Part shown: positions 12,001-24,544 of the stretch, one piece after another | How positions within the stretch are numbered: position 1 is the stretch's first letter | How the letters are laid out: each line of letters starts with the position of its first letter | Assembly: GCF_024868665.1 (NCBI RefSeq) | Contig: NC_079912.1 | Span: 16,289,926-16,353,925, forward strand | Reading direction: 5' to 3' | Source of the DNA: Triplophysa rosa | Taxonomy: Eukaryota; Chordata; Actinopteri; Cypriniformes; Nemacheilidae | DNA length: 64,000 nucleotides | The notes under the pieces: model-generated | Databases searched by the model: none | Told to the model about the DNA's origin: nothing | Seen by the model: the letters and a program-made list of their open reading frames with translations, nothing else | Translations under genes and position numbers: made by a program

Positions 12001-12712
12001 AGCGGCCCTAACACACTCGGTTTCTGCCAATCTCATATTAATCTTGAGTACCTATAGAGTAGTATTGCATACTTCGTATCTTTGAAGAGTATTTAGTTTG
12101 GTCACATTTATAAAAGATAGATACAGCTGTACGATTATTTCCGAAAGCGCGTGCGGGGGGGAGGGGTAGGCTGAACTAAAGCACGTGCGCACCCATTGCC
12201 AACAAACCACAGACATCAGTTTCACTCACCGCATGCGGTTCATGTCCGGCATCTTTTAGTGCAGGGACAGCTCCATATATCAGTTTCAAACGATCTCCAA
12301 ATCCAGCGTTATATCCACCGTTTATATAACATTCATCACCCAAATGCAGTGAACAAACAAACACATGAACTTTGCGAATGTATGCTCTCTCTCTCTCCTG
12401 CACACAAGTGAAAGTGACGTCTGCGCATGCTCCTTCTCCTGCTCTCCTTGCTGCCGCGTGGGCGTGCCGCGTGCTTTTCCGGGAGAATTGTCCAATAAGG
12501 GACTAAGAAAAATTGTTACGAAACAGTTTTATATGTTTGGAAAAAACGTTCCGAAAACCTGTACGATCGCTGGGGGAGTGTATCGAGCACAGAGATACTA
12601 CGTAATACGCCCAACTCGTTTTTTGACAAGTTGACCATGTTAAGCATGAGAAGACAGCACTTTTAACATTGTAAAGAAGTCAGAATGCATGACACACCGT
12701 TGAAGCACCCCT
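12001..12712 (-). mobile_element. TTAA-flanked DNA transposon copy A with THAP half-domain
   Basis: Flanked by TTAA at 11997-12000 and 12713-12716. It is the inverted counterpart of 48560-49381: in this copy's sense it begins AGGGGTGCTTCAACGGTG, shares TCATGCATTCTGACTTCTTT, and ends in the complement of AGCGGCCCTAACACAC. TTAA target sites plus a THAP domain point to the Kolobok superfamily (inference). At 712 bp it is a deleted, non-autonomous copy. Confidence 0.8.
12212..12402 (-). pseudogene. THAP zinc-finger C-terminal half, transposase exon remnant (copy A)
   Basis: The minus frame reads [40 protein letters not shown] and HEPHA. CS.H supplies the second metal-ligand pair of a C2CH THAP finger and GAVPAL corresponds to the AVPTIF box; the first Cys pair is missing. 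The frame meets a GTGAGT donor directly after HEPHA, at the same place as in copy B, so this is an exon remnant. THAP DNA-binding domains occur in P-element and Kolobok transposases (family knowledge). Confidence 0.65.
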
Positions 12713-12716
12713 TTAA

Positions 12717-14831
12717 AGGTTGTTTGTTTTAATTAATCAATACAGTTTGATATAACACATTTGTATTGGTTTCTTGTTCAAGCACAATTTCAATGTGTAA
12801 TAGTGACATAAATAAGCAACTCTTTGAGATAACTTAGTCCTTTTGTGTTGGGGCAACATGAATCATTTTCATTGACTAACTGAAACTACACAGCGGATTG
12901 AGTTACCAGCATGCTTTGCTCTTATGACTGGATTTAGATAGTACATTTTAAAATTGTTAAAGTATTATTGTATTTGTGTTTTTGTGCAGGATGAAAGATA
13001 AGGAGACTTTGACTCTGTAATGTTATAATTCAGATGATTTTCTGTTGTCTGTGATTTTTTGGGGGTTACCATAGTGGTGAAGAGTAAAGGTTTTACTTAG
13101 GTTGCGGGTGAGCACATTTAAGCCATTTTGCATGTACTCAACGAGTAAATACTCTGCAAATGCAGTAAACTCTCTGGTGCTTCTTTCCAGCACCATACAT
13201 TACATGTTGTAAAAATAAGATGTTAATTTAAAAAAGTGTTTCATTGAAGCATTTACATTTAATTGGCTTAACACAAATGAATTACATGAAATTAAATAAA
13301 CTTTGTTTGACGAACTTAATATTTACTTGTCTGTACAATTCACCCAGTTTAAATTCAGATAAACCAATTCAATTGTGTGAAAATGGGTGTCATAATAAAA
13401 CTAACGCCTTGGCTTCAGAGACCACAGGCTAACGTTATGTTTTTTTAAGGATGTTGTTAGCCGTTATGCTTTCTCCAATTGGAAGTGTTATAGACCCTTC
13501 TATCTCCCTATAATAAGAGTTTCTCTGGTTCAGATGAACGTTACATGCATATGCAACATTACTTACCATACTAGGCTACAATACAGTGGCATCACCAGTT
13601 TTTTTAAGCTTTACCAACACGATGCTACCGTACCAACAGCACATCGTACAACCATAGCCCTCATAGATCATGAAACTGCTAAATCTACAAAACGATGGAA
13701 AACCTTATAAAGGAAACTGTACCATAGAAAGTAAACATTTTCTGGTGGCGTAACCCATTACATTACTTGTGGAGTTTATTTTATTACATGTAAGTAGACA
13801 GAAGCGATAAATGTCACATTCAAATTAAGATTCAGTCTCTAGCTAATCATTTAGATGTAATGATCTCTGTGTGAACTTTCTGAGCTCTGCGGTGGACCGG
13901 GCCAGAGGCCTCGCATCCCGGCCCTTTAATTGCCTTCAATATTATTTTAATAACGTTTAATGGTCTGTGGAGAGATTCCTGTCACTGACCCTTCCCATAC
14001 TTCCCCTTTCTCTCATTAAAACGGACAGAATGAATACCTGAGTCTCCTCTTCTCCAACAGGCCCAGACAGCAGCTAAATTTAGCAAAGCATTATTAAAAC
14101 CTGTCATTTAAGCTCTTCATTTACTTTTGGAACTGTTTTGAAATTATGGTAATTGTCATTGAGGGAACAAATTATTGTAGTTGTCACCATGTTTATAACC
14201 CAAACAGGTAGACGCATGTCACGCTAATTGTGTGTAGCAGCTGCTGGTGATGTATTGCTAATCGTGGATGACATTAAGCGTTCGATATGGCATGAACTCC
14301 GTGTTTGTGGAAAACCTAATGATACGTGTTATCTCGGCATGATTTGAGCATGTGCCAAAGAGTGCATTGTATGCTTCACTGGAAGCAAAGGGAATCTGAC
14401 CTTTTGTATGAAGAAGCTAACAGTCAACCTCATTTGCTTATTCAATAACCTTTAACCTAAAACTAGTTTTCTATTTTTATATTCTTTTCAATTTCTTAAC
14501 ATTGTTTTAAAAGTAAAAATAAAGTCTATTTAGCCTATTTTTAATTTTATTTTTAATTTCAGATCTGCATCCCAGAATCCCTTATTATCCTTTATTATGT
14601 GGCATCATAAAAAATACTAAAAATGGACTCTAAGTTCTCTAACTGTAAATTGAAATAACTTATTGATAATTGTTTGCTAACTTTGCTGTCTACAGTAATA
14701 CGCAAATCCATTAAGTTATTTATAAAATATACTGCATTGGCAAAAAGTAGTCCAATCCTGAAAAATTGACATCTTTTTAAAAAATATAATGAAAGATGTA
14801 TTAAAACTTTTGTATGCATTTTGCGATGAAT
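12717..14831. other. Intergenic; candidate conserved non-coding block at about 13840-14060
   Basis: 13840-14060 has balanced composition with GGGCCAGAGGCCTCGCATCC, TTTAATTGCCTTCAATATTA and TTTAATGGTCTGTGG, typical in look of vertebrate enhancers. No coding frame, no repeat ends. The rest is AT-rich and unassigned. Confidence 0.33.
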
Positions 14832-15242
14832 TTAAAGTCCCCGTGTACCGGAAGTTGCGATCGTTTTTACTTCCGTATTTTGACGCATTTCCGGGTGAAA
14901 TGGAATTTCTAATGAGAAAAATAGTGGGCGTGGCTTTCGTCGTTCTCTGCGATTTGATTGGATGTATAAAAACAGCCGTTGCATTTTGAAATGGAACTGG
15001 CAGCAGACTGACCGTTAAAGGGGAGGAGTTAACGGATGCTCCTCCCAAGCCATCTAACATACGTCTTTTAAGATGGATTGTCATAACAGGAAGGAAGAGC
15101 ATTTTCAGATTTTAACTGAAGCTTATGAGGGCACACACATTTTAAAAAGAGAATGACGCACATTGATAAACTATTTACAATCAACGCTGCAATATTTCAT
15201 GAAAAATAGGCATTATCATTTTTTATTTCACTAGGACTTTAA
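14832..15242. mobile_element. TTAA-flanked element with AAAGTCC ends
   Basis: The left border TTAAAGTCCCCGTGTACCGG and right border CACTAGGACTTTAA form short inverted repeats inside TTAA. About 400 bp with a GC-richer interior (GGGCGTGGCTTTCGTCG, GGGGAGGAGTTAACGGATGC). The ORFs on either strand (66 and 128 codons) are contained in or overlap the repeat and carry no known domain. Confidence 0.6.
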
Positions 15243-17367
15243 GGGGTCTTGGCAAAGCATTACAACACGCACAAATATTGAGTCAAGATCCAAGCAGTAT
15301 GCTTCATGTGAGCTTTGTATATTAGAATAAAGCCAATATTCATTGATACACTGTAGTATTCATTTTGTTGATTTCAAATCATTTCAAAAATCTTAACGAA
15401 GGGGTGTTTTCTCCATTTTGTAACATATTTCTTCATCTTGATTCATTTCTTCTGAAAGCAAATATGTGCTCCAGGCATCCCTTTTGGCCACTAATATTGG
15501 ATTTTAAGAATAGCCCAAATAATGTTCTCTTATTTTCTGAGCAATTGTCTTCAGGCGAGTCCTGTAGGCTGTTACAATAAATACCTGCACTCTACAATCA
15601 TACCCTCGCATCACATATCAGTCTAGATTAAATATGATTATTTCTCCTTTTCTAATTTTCCAGCACCTAAGGGGTTAATCTCATTTTATAGTCCTAATGG
15701 ATCCCTAACAATTACCCCCCCCTTCATCCACCGCTGTGTTCAACACTTCATGGCTTCAAGGTGAGTGTTGATTATTCTCTCAATTTTTGTCCCACCTTCT
15801 GGCCTTTTCCTTTATGTGCATGTCAGGGAGAGGAGAGAAAAGTGTCTATCATAGAAAATCAGTTTTCTTTTCTGAGCCTGTGGGTCAGCAGCATCCCGCC
15901 GGAGTCGGCATATTACATAAATTAAGTTTAGTCTCAATTTTCCCTGCCCTACAAGGAGCAGGTCACCTTGAACAAATTCCTCTCAAACTAGCGTGCAAGC
16001 TAATAATCAGCGCGTCTTACGAAGAGAAATGGAACGCCAGTAAACTCGACTTTATCCATTTCACCGGCGGTCATAATTCTTCAGTCGGAGGCTTTACAAC
16101 CCGAGGTGCTACGTGACATTATCTCCATTTTCTGAAGCAGGTTGTGCTACACTGATGTAGAAAAGATGAGATTCCCAGATGTGTCATACATTTGCCGTTT
16201 TCCCATGGGCCGAGGAAACACGAGACGTTCTCATTATTTTTGGAAATACCAAATAAATCAGCTGGGCACTCAGGAAGTTGTGGAAGGGCGCACAGAAATC
16301 CAAGTGACCTTTACAGTCACCATGCTTTGCTGCGGTGAATGACTTGTGACATTAATCTGGCTAAAGTCTGCTAGAAAAAAATGGGATGAAGTAAATCATT
16401 AAAAGCTTATGGTGAGGGATTTCTGAAGGGGCTTAGCTCTGATTCGTCACAGAGGTAGTGCATCCTGCCTCGGTTCATGTTTAAAAAGTCACAGAGTGAA
16501 GGAGATAATAGCCGGTATATGCATATCACTTTACATGAATCTGATTTCAAGTCATTTAAAATAGCAGATATATCCTCATGCAAACAATTTGAAAGACCTC
16601 CACCAAAATGCATAACCATGTTCATGTCTTGTGTGACTTTTGTCTCATGATTTATGCAGCCCAGTATATTATTGAGAGCATATCAATAAAGTGAGTTGCT
16701 CTACCTACACTCTTTATTACACCTACAGAACCCTCAAAAGGCAAACATTCTACCTCATTGAAGTTTTATGAGAAAAAGATATTTATTTATTTTTGTTAGA
16801 TAAATGTAATTGCGTTCCACATCGACCGCAATAAACCGAATGCAGCCACAAACAAACACAAACAAATGCGAGACAATAACATCACAAAGCAGCTACTTCA
16901 TACCTGCTGCTGTTCGGGATTCTTGGAAATGACATTTCAAAACCGCTTTCAGAAGAACAGATATTGCATTTTACAGCGGTTACAAGAGGACAGCGCTGTT
17001 TTTGATTTCCATAAATATTTCTCAAAGGGGTTACTATCCCATTGACTGAAAAAAGGTAAGAATAGAATTGCCACCGACCAGCACAAAATAACAACATGAG
17101 TTACCAGTCATTTGTTCATGCAAAATGCTTTTGATGTGTCAATCATCAGCCAAAAGTACTTCATGTTACAGAAAATATACAATAACATAGTTTCACAAAA
17201 ACAAAATATATTTTTTCTGTTCTTTCTTTCCCACGTGATGTTCCAAACTCCTGTTGTTCTTTTATTAACACAATTTTTATTGTTTCAGAATTTCAAAGCA
17301 TCCGAAGTCAAGATAAACTATACACAAACAGCCGTAAAATGTCCACACTGTGTCTGTTCTTACAACT
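15243..17367. other. Intergenic; strong candidate conserved non-coding block at about 15870-16130
   Basis: 15870-16130 (for example GGAGTCGGCATATTACATAA, GAGCAGGTCACCTTGAACAA, GCGTGCAAGCTAATAATCAG) is unique, balanced in composition and rich in transcription-factor-like words, including a nuclear-receptor type AGGTCACCTTGAAC. A 109-codon ORF spans it by chance; there are no splice signals or domain. Further patches lie at 16140-16340 and 16870-17060. Confidence 0.38.
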
Positions 17368-17543
17368 ACACTGTAAAAGTAATTGTCGTTTCAACTTAAA
17401 CAAAAAGTTGAAATTTTCAGTTAATCCAACTGAGTTTGCATCAAATTTATTGATATTTTTAAGTTGAATTAACTCAAAATTTTAAGGCAACCAGGTAACT
17501 TATTTTTGTAAGTTGAAACAACAAATAATTTTATTATAGTGTA
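17368..17543. mobile_element. Diverged ACACTGTAAAA palindromic MITE
   Basis: Ends ACACTGTAAAAGTAATTGTC and ATTTTATTATAGTGT. It shares ATTTTAAGGCAACCAGGTAA and GTTTCAACTTA words with the palindrome at 9727-9966, so the two belong to one family. The arms here are more eroded. Confidence 0.8.
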
Positions 17544-18996
17544 AAGCATAAAAATTGTATTGAACTAAACATGATTGAAAACAAAACTGTTAAGGATAGA
17601 AGTACATTCTATTCAATGGGAATTTAACTTGAAAATCAGTGGAAATAAGACCTGACAGAGAAGCTAAAGCCCATTGCAACCTGTTGATACTTCTCACGGC
17701 CGTATTTTCATTTGCATCAAACAAAATATGCTATAAGGTCCATGCCTTTAAATAATGCTGTTTTTATAATGGCACAATGAAAATATAGCATCTGCCTTGT
17801 GTACAACCTCCATAAGTTTCAGTAAAAAACATGAAATTAAAAATAAAGGATGAAAAAGGTCAACATTTCTGCCTGATGCTGACACACCCGTTGGACATTT
17901 ACTTTATCCACTGATGTATCCCCTGTTGTGTTCTTCAAACAACTCTACCATCACACCAAAAACCTCCCAATTCAACAGGTTTCCTTCTGTTATTCACTCA
18001 AAATAACATCTGACCAGCGCTGAGATGTGTATCTACCACGGAATGCCACTGCAACCTGTAAGATCTGATTTCCGAGGCACAGTTAAGATGTAAACAAGCT
18101 TGATATTTGCCCATGATGTATTCTTCATCGCCGATATCAACAGCTTGTGATTTTCAGCAACCCTGCACCTAGCCGGACGCCAGATCATGAAAGCGCCGTG
18201 CCGTGTCATAGCCAAAGCAAAGGAAGCCTCACGTCGGCACACGAGGAGGGTGTTTAAAATGCATACTTTAAAAAGGGCACGGCGGTAAATATGCTCTGCG
18301 GAGCGCTGATAAGGTCAACTGTCAGTCTTCAGGCACCATGAGGCACAGAATGTGAAAATGGGACAATTCATATCCTCTCTTTAAGCTGTCATAGCAGGAC
18401 TTGTCATGCATGCCATTACACAGGGCCAGACTGTAACAAGCTCCCTGGGATGTAAAAAGATATGCACATAATAAAAGTGCCCTCGCCAGCCTGCCAGTGA
18501 TTGACTGGGAGTACAGCCGTGGGCGACACAGGGCTGTGCCCACCTATGGCTCGTGAATAGTTTTTCTATTTATAAAGATGTGGAGCCTGCTGTTTTATGG
18601 CCGTGTAGTCTCGGAGATATGAGATTTGGAGCAGGATGGCACACAGACACTCTCAAGAACGTCTTGAGACGGGAAGATGGTCCATGGAGGGAGATCTAAG
18701 GGTCACAAGGAATCAAGTTCTTCCTCAAGAAGTTTCACTTGACCTTTTACCACATATAGCTACACAAAATAGACACGTAAGGTGTAAACATACATCATTA
18801 GAGAGTTTTTGAGCTCTGAGAGGTTGAGGTGTTGCCTGCTTCCTTAAAACAGTATCTGCAGAAGCTCATTTGTCCAGGAACTGCTTTGAAGACCAGACAG
18901 CAATGACTTCCAACAGCGCAAATAAAAACACGCTGTTAGGCAACACTGACTCTTTCTACCCCTGCCCTTTCACAAAATCCAACTAAAGCCTTTCTT
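17544..18996. other. Intergenic, no gene recognised
   Basis: 18010-18680 is unique, balanced sequence with scattered CpG and could include regulatory elements. ORFs of about 70 codons on the minus strand show no domains. Confidence 0.35.
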
Positions 18997-20235
18997 ACAC
19001 TCTTAAAAATAAGGTTTCTAAAAGGTTTTTAGTCAGGCTTTGGTTACACAAAGAACCTTTATTCACAAAAGCTTTCTAAGGTGTAGAAGAAAAAGGTTCT
19101 ACATGCTTTAATTAGACATTCCTTATTGGAGGACATTTGCATCAAAGGTCCAATGTGTCATGTTTTTGGAGGATCTATTGACACAACTGCAATATCATGT
19201 ACATAACCATGTCTTCAGAGGTGTATAAAGACACACTATAAAAGTTCACCTCAAAAGCACCATTGTGTTATTTTTTACTCGCCCACATGACGTTCGACAT
19301 GCTTTAAGACCTCCCGGCGTCTTCGGAGCACAAATAAAGATATTTTAGGTGACATCCGAGAGATTTCCAGGCCTCCTCATAGACATCATGGTTATAGTTG
19401 TTGTCAAGGTCCAGAAAAGTCCTAAAGACATCGTTATATTGGTCCATCCGCTCATAGTGGCTCAACTGAATTTTTTTGAAGCGACAAGAATACATTATGT
19501 GTGAAAAACAAACCAAAATAACGACTTTGATCGACATACTCTCCTCTGTCTTGCAGCAGGGGCAAGCTCTCCTGTCTCGTCAGTCTATGGTGCGAGTTCA
19601 CGAGAGCACTTCGACGTATGCGCATTCGGCTTGAGAATATATCGATTAAAGTCGTTCTACAACATGTTGAACGTCATGTGGGTGAGTAAAAAAGAACACA
19701 ATTTTGATTTTGAGGTGACCTTTTCCTTTAATGAAGCTTTATGTTATGATTACCTTAGAATGAGCTATTTCTATCTACATACACCGCGGGTCCCTTTACA
19801 TGGAATTCGCCATGTTGTTTCTACAGGAGCCCTAAACGGACCAACTGCTCTACAGAACGCGTTTCATAAATATGTTATCTCCTTTAGCAAAGAAGCGAAA
19901 ACGTGAAGACATCTTAGTTTTGTCAGCCGCCGTAGTGCTTCGAAAGGGAGGGGTGGAGTGAGCCGTTGGTTGCAATTTGCAACCTCACCGCTATGGCGAA
20001 GAGTTCGACTCTAATAAAAGCAGATAAAGCAGATAAAGACCCTAATAAAGTGACAAATATTATGAAATATATTATTAAAATGAATAAAGTTCTTACAAAA
20101 AACTTGGTAAAAATTCTTTGAAGGTTCTTTGTGGCACTAAGAAAGCTGTTTTCTTTTTAAGAATCCAAAAAAGATTATTCTATTGACGCAAAAAAGACAT
20201 TTCAGTTCATACGGCACCTTTATATTTAGGAGCGT
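18997..20235. mobile_element. Nested repeat cluster (ACTCTTAAAAATAAGGTTC family outside, other elements inside)
   Basis: The left end ACTCTTAAAAATAAGGTTTC with AAGAACCTTTATTCACAAAA, and a distant right end GAAGGTTCTTTGTGGCACTA ... GGCACCTTTATATTTAGGAGCG, look like the two ends of one common cyprinid element. Between them lie a repeat of the type GGTCCAATGTGTCATGTTTT ... CTACATACACCGCGGGTCCC and, splitting that, the foldback at 19240-19731. The order implies three successive insertions (inference). Confidence 0.55.
19240..19731. mobile_element. Foldback element of about 490 bp
   Basis: Left end AAAGTTCACCTCAAAAGCAC with TTTTTACTCGCCCACATGAC GTTC; right end GAACGTCATGTGGGTGAGTA, then TTTTGAGGTGACCTTTTCCT TTAA. 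The terminal 60-70 bp are inverted copies. The interior (for example AGGTCCAGAAAAGTCCTAAA, GGTCCATCCGCTCATAGTGG) is unlike the short MITEs in the window. A minus-strand 77-codon ORF across it has no known domain. Confidence 0.75.
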
Positions 20236-23200
20236 CTGGTGACTTTTGATTTCATGTTGTTTTTGACAATGCAGACAACCCACATATTACGCTATGAATC
20301 TTTATCCAACGCTCAGGCTCAATTGTTATGCAGAGACACAATCTGTCAGTTTCCCAATATTGTGAAAACAGCTCCTGCATGGCATCAGACCTCATATATT
20401 TCATTACACCGTCATCAAGCTTAAATCGCAAGGCGCCGCAATCTAATTCGGCCCCCTCCTGCTTCCACTGTCTACATGCCGTCACTGATATTAAACAAAT
20501 ATTTTTACACCGGTGGGGGGAAATCCCTTACCAGCCGGCTGAACTCAATGAGGCTTTGTTTGAGAAGATCAAAAGAAGTGTTGGGGTAAGAACAAAACGG
20601 TTTTCATTTATTTTATCAATGATTCTTAGATCAGTCTATAAAGCAAGCAGAAATATAAACATCTGCATTTTTAACGACATCACACATTTGGCAAGGATTA
20701 AATCTCCTCAAATCTTAGTGAGATGCACTCTGTGAATCATGAGCATTTGTTCTGTCTCTTTGTTATTCATTTAGGCCTCATAATGAATTCTCAGATGGAG
20801 GAGACACAAATGATGATAAATTCCTGCCTTTGACTTTGTGGTAATGTTGTATTTACCAAAAGTCAATCAATTTGCCATAGCGTCGCGTCGCGGAGGGAGT
20901 GCCATTGTGGGAGAAGGAGCAGAAATGGAGATTGATTCTTAAAGGGTGACGCTCTCTCCATCACCCAGCTGTTGCAGATACAAACTAAAGGATGATGGAT
21001 GATGCTTCGTCGGTTGGCCGGTGTGGCCAGTTAGGACTACAGAAGCACACCTGTTCAAATTTTAATCCGTCTTGTCCTGGAAAATCAATCTTGAGATCTT
21101 CGTTTATCCCGGCAGATGATGAAACGGTGGCCTTCTTTCTCAATACGTCTGACTAACGTTACTTCAAAAGAAGACGAGATGCAATAGGATCCAGACACTT
21201 AGATCACATTCAGCGGTCACGAGGGACGCACATGAAAACCGAGCTTTCGACAAATGTTTTTGTTGAACTTTAACCTTGTTCTGTGAGGCTTCATCAACGA
21301 GGATTCATAAACGTGAAGTTTCATTCAAACTGACGTCAGAGAACAGCAAGAAAGGAAATCTCATTTCTTAAAATGTGTGAAGCCCGTCTTATCAAGACAG
21401 CGAGATGAGAGAAAATATGATCAATATTTCTGACCTCTTGGCCTCGCATCAGTCGTGAAAGGTCAGAGATCAAGCAGGCTCCAGTTCTCTCTTTAAGACT
21501 TCATTAACACGTTAAGTGGCGCATCATTGTCTTGTGTCTCTGTTTCTTTAAGGTTAATTGATTGAGGTCATATCCTGTCACTGAGCTCAACATTAATGTA
21601 TTCCTCTTTTAACACTGCTAATCTCCCGAGAGAAAGAAGTCACATTTTCATTACATTAGAATAACTGTGACTGACGCATTTGTTTAATACTTGAATTGAA
21701 ACCCATTTGAGAGTTAATGTCAAAATTAATTATGTAGATAGTAAATATTTAACCCGGGCTATATTTTCATTATCGAAATTATTTTCATTATTAAAAAATA
21801 TTTTTATTCATCTTCTCCCCTTTCTACTTCTTTTTCATTTTAACTAGGACAATAAAATGGTACCCGTTTTCATGCTTTAGTCTGCTGTTGCATAACCTGC
21901 CCGGATTTGCCATCTAGTCCTGCCATTAGCAGCAGCAGACTCACAGACAGCCTAAGGCATCACAGACACAAAGCCTACCAGTCCCCTAGAGATGAAATAT
22001 ATGCAGCTCCAGAGAGCCGAACCGCTGGCGGAGACCACCCAACCTGCAGGTGCACATCCAAATTCACAAATATTCAGCAGGTAGATTGGTGTGGGAGAGG
22101 GAGGGAGAGAGATGGGTGGAGAGATATGCGAAATGAAAAGAGAACACAAAATGGAGAGAGAGAGATAAATACAGAAAGGGCATGCTTGGAATACTAGTAT
22201 TCTGTTTACTGCATGCGTCCACAGGGGTATTCACCTTGACCAATGGTGGGCCAAATGGAAAAAATATATGATGCATGCAAGCTGAACCACAATAATTCGG
22301 CAATGAAATCTACAGTTAACAGCATGATGTATTATAATATTTCTATGAAACGTGTTTATAGCTTTCATGTAACAGAGAAAAGAGATCATCACGTCAAACA
22401 TGTCTAGACAATAATAAAAATGATATTATGAAGGTGCTACGCTGATTTGAAAATGAAAGACTGACAGGCAGCACAGTCTTATCATGTAGCAAATAGTGTT
22501 GTATAAACAAAATCTTGTTTTAAACACAAGGAAAGCTTATGGTTACAGATAACATAGAACATATTTGATTCACATTTTGCTGTTTGTAAAATGATATTAC
22601 ATCACTTTAAACTGGCATAACATGCATAGTACATTGACATTCTGTATATTGCATACTAGTATGTTTTTAATAGTCTTTATTTACTTCATAAATTATATTC
22701 CAGAAAATAGATAAATGCCGAATTGCATAATATTGCATCAGACAGCTACTATACTGTATATCTGGTGATGTGTGTGCCGGTGTAAAGATTTGAGCTGTTC
22801 TGTGTAACTAGTTTGGACTGTTTGACTCACGGTTAGAAGAAAATGATGACAGTTTTAATCCCAGAGACTTGAATGACAGTTGTGGTCTATTCACACACAC
22901 CCGAAATCACACTGGAAAAACAATTTCAAGTGTTTTTTATCCCATATTTGTATTCGCTTGTAGTCACATAAACTGAACCTATAAAAATGGTTTCTCACCG
23001 TACAGGGGGTTGTTTCGAATTGAAGAATTGAGAGACTTGGGTGGCTTTGCTGTAACCATGGTAACCTGCACATGTCTTGCTGTTAACATGCCGACACTCC
23101 TCTCTGCATGTTATAATACAGACAGATACATTTGGACATGAACTCGTGTACCTGTGAAGTTTACAGGGGCTATTTTTACATTTACAAAAAATTGTAAATG

Positions 23201-24544
23201 AAATCAGTGATGATTTAAAAATAAGATTAAAGGGAGAGCACATTTGGAATTATTTTGATGGGAAAAAGACCCCAGACAATGTCTGAGGCTATGCTCAGAT
23301 TTGCCCAAATAAGATTATATTTCTAGAGTTTTAAACAATGAGTTGCCATCATTTTAATAATTTCTATTAATATAACCATTTACACTCTGTTATTATTTTG
23401 TAATGTTTAATGCACAACAATACTGAGGTGCAAATAGTAACATTATCTGCCACTATTTATAAGTACCAATAGCATCTAACTACTATTTCTACTTAATCCA
23501 AAGAAAATGCAGCTATTTTCACTTAGTGTAAATAGCTGCTGCCATTAAATTTACACTGTCCTGGCTTGCCTTTATTACTGTGTCCTTGAAGCATTTTCAA
23601 TGAGAAAAAACCCCACAACTGACATATCTGAAGTTAGTCAGAGGTTGAGAAAAACATTGATCAGTTGAATTATCCACAAGTAATTTTGTGGAATCTTGTG
23701 CTTTTGATGTTTGAAAGCGTAGTTATTCTTTTGCTGAGGTCATCAATGCATCAAGAAGTTTCTCAGACATGTGCAAACCCACACATCTGATCTTGCATTC
23801 AAAAACCAAATAAAAAAGGCAGAAATTAATAAATGACTCATATACAATAGAAAAAAAACTCTGCGAGCTTTTACTAGACAGGCAGTGATGCTCGGAGAAT
23901 AAAAAAATAGAACAGCTGGGAGACGCTTAAACTGGGAGATTTTTTTAAGGTGAAGCAACACTCTCTGCCACTGAGAGAAGCCCTTCCAGATGGTGGCTCA
24001 GTGTTTGAGCCAAGCATGATGGGAATAGCAAAGACCTGAGCCGTGTTTGTTTTCAGTTAGCATGGATCTCACGAGCATCTCCTGGAAGAAGCAGGAGACA
24101 AGCCTCTGACAATCTGTTTACCTGTGTGTTTATTCACAGTGGCTCTGGGGAGTCTGGCTTCTAGATCTGTCGTCTGGTGACAGATGTTCAATGCTTTCTT
24201 GAGAAGTGACATTTCCTTCATAATATTTATATAAAACAGTAATGCTCATTCAGATTCAAGTCTTTTAGTTTAGAAACAGAGACACAAATATTCGGAAACA
24301 ACCTTTGGTTCTTTTATCAGAGCCAATTTTTGTGATCAAGTTCCCTCGAATATTATTCTTATTAATTTTAAGCAAAATCATTTTTCTCAAATTTGACTTA
24401 ACTTTTTTGGTAAAATCTTTAGTAAAGTATGCTTGTGCTCTCTTTAAAACAAATGACTCTCAGCTCGATGTTTATATAATGCAAAAAATCCAGCTTTTTA
24501 CAGTGACTTGTTTCCCATAAAATTTGTTGAATATACCAGTCAAC
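20236..24544. other. Intergenic downstream of the Eph gene; no gene seen
   Basis: Unique sequence with few repeats. Balanced patches at 20430-20600, 20870-21260 and 23990-24180 could be regulatory. A purine-rich GGGAGAGGGAGGGAGAGAGA tract at 22094-22170. The 135-codon ORF at 20328-20735 has no domain, biased composition or splice context and is treated as chance. Confidence 0.4.

Noticed and set aside
12176..12403. THAP-like ORF as an independent host gene
   Set aside because: Lacks the first Cys pair, sits inside a transposon with a second inverted copy, and runs across a splice donor, so it is an element remnant.
14716..15102. 128-codon minus-strand ORF
   Set aside because: Overlaps the TTAA-flanked element at 14832-15242; no transposase motif.
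20328..20735. 135-codon plus-strand ORF
   Set aside because: No recognisable motif, no splice borders, composition like its surroundings.
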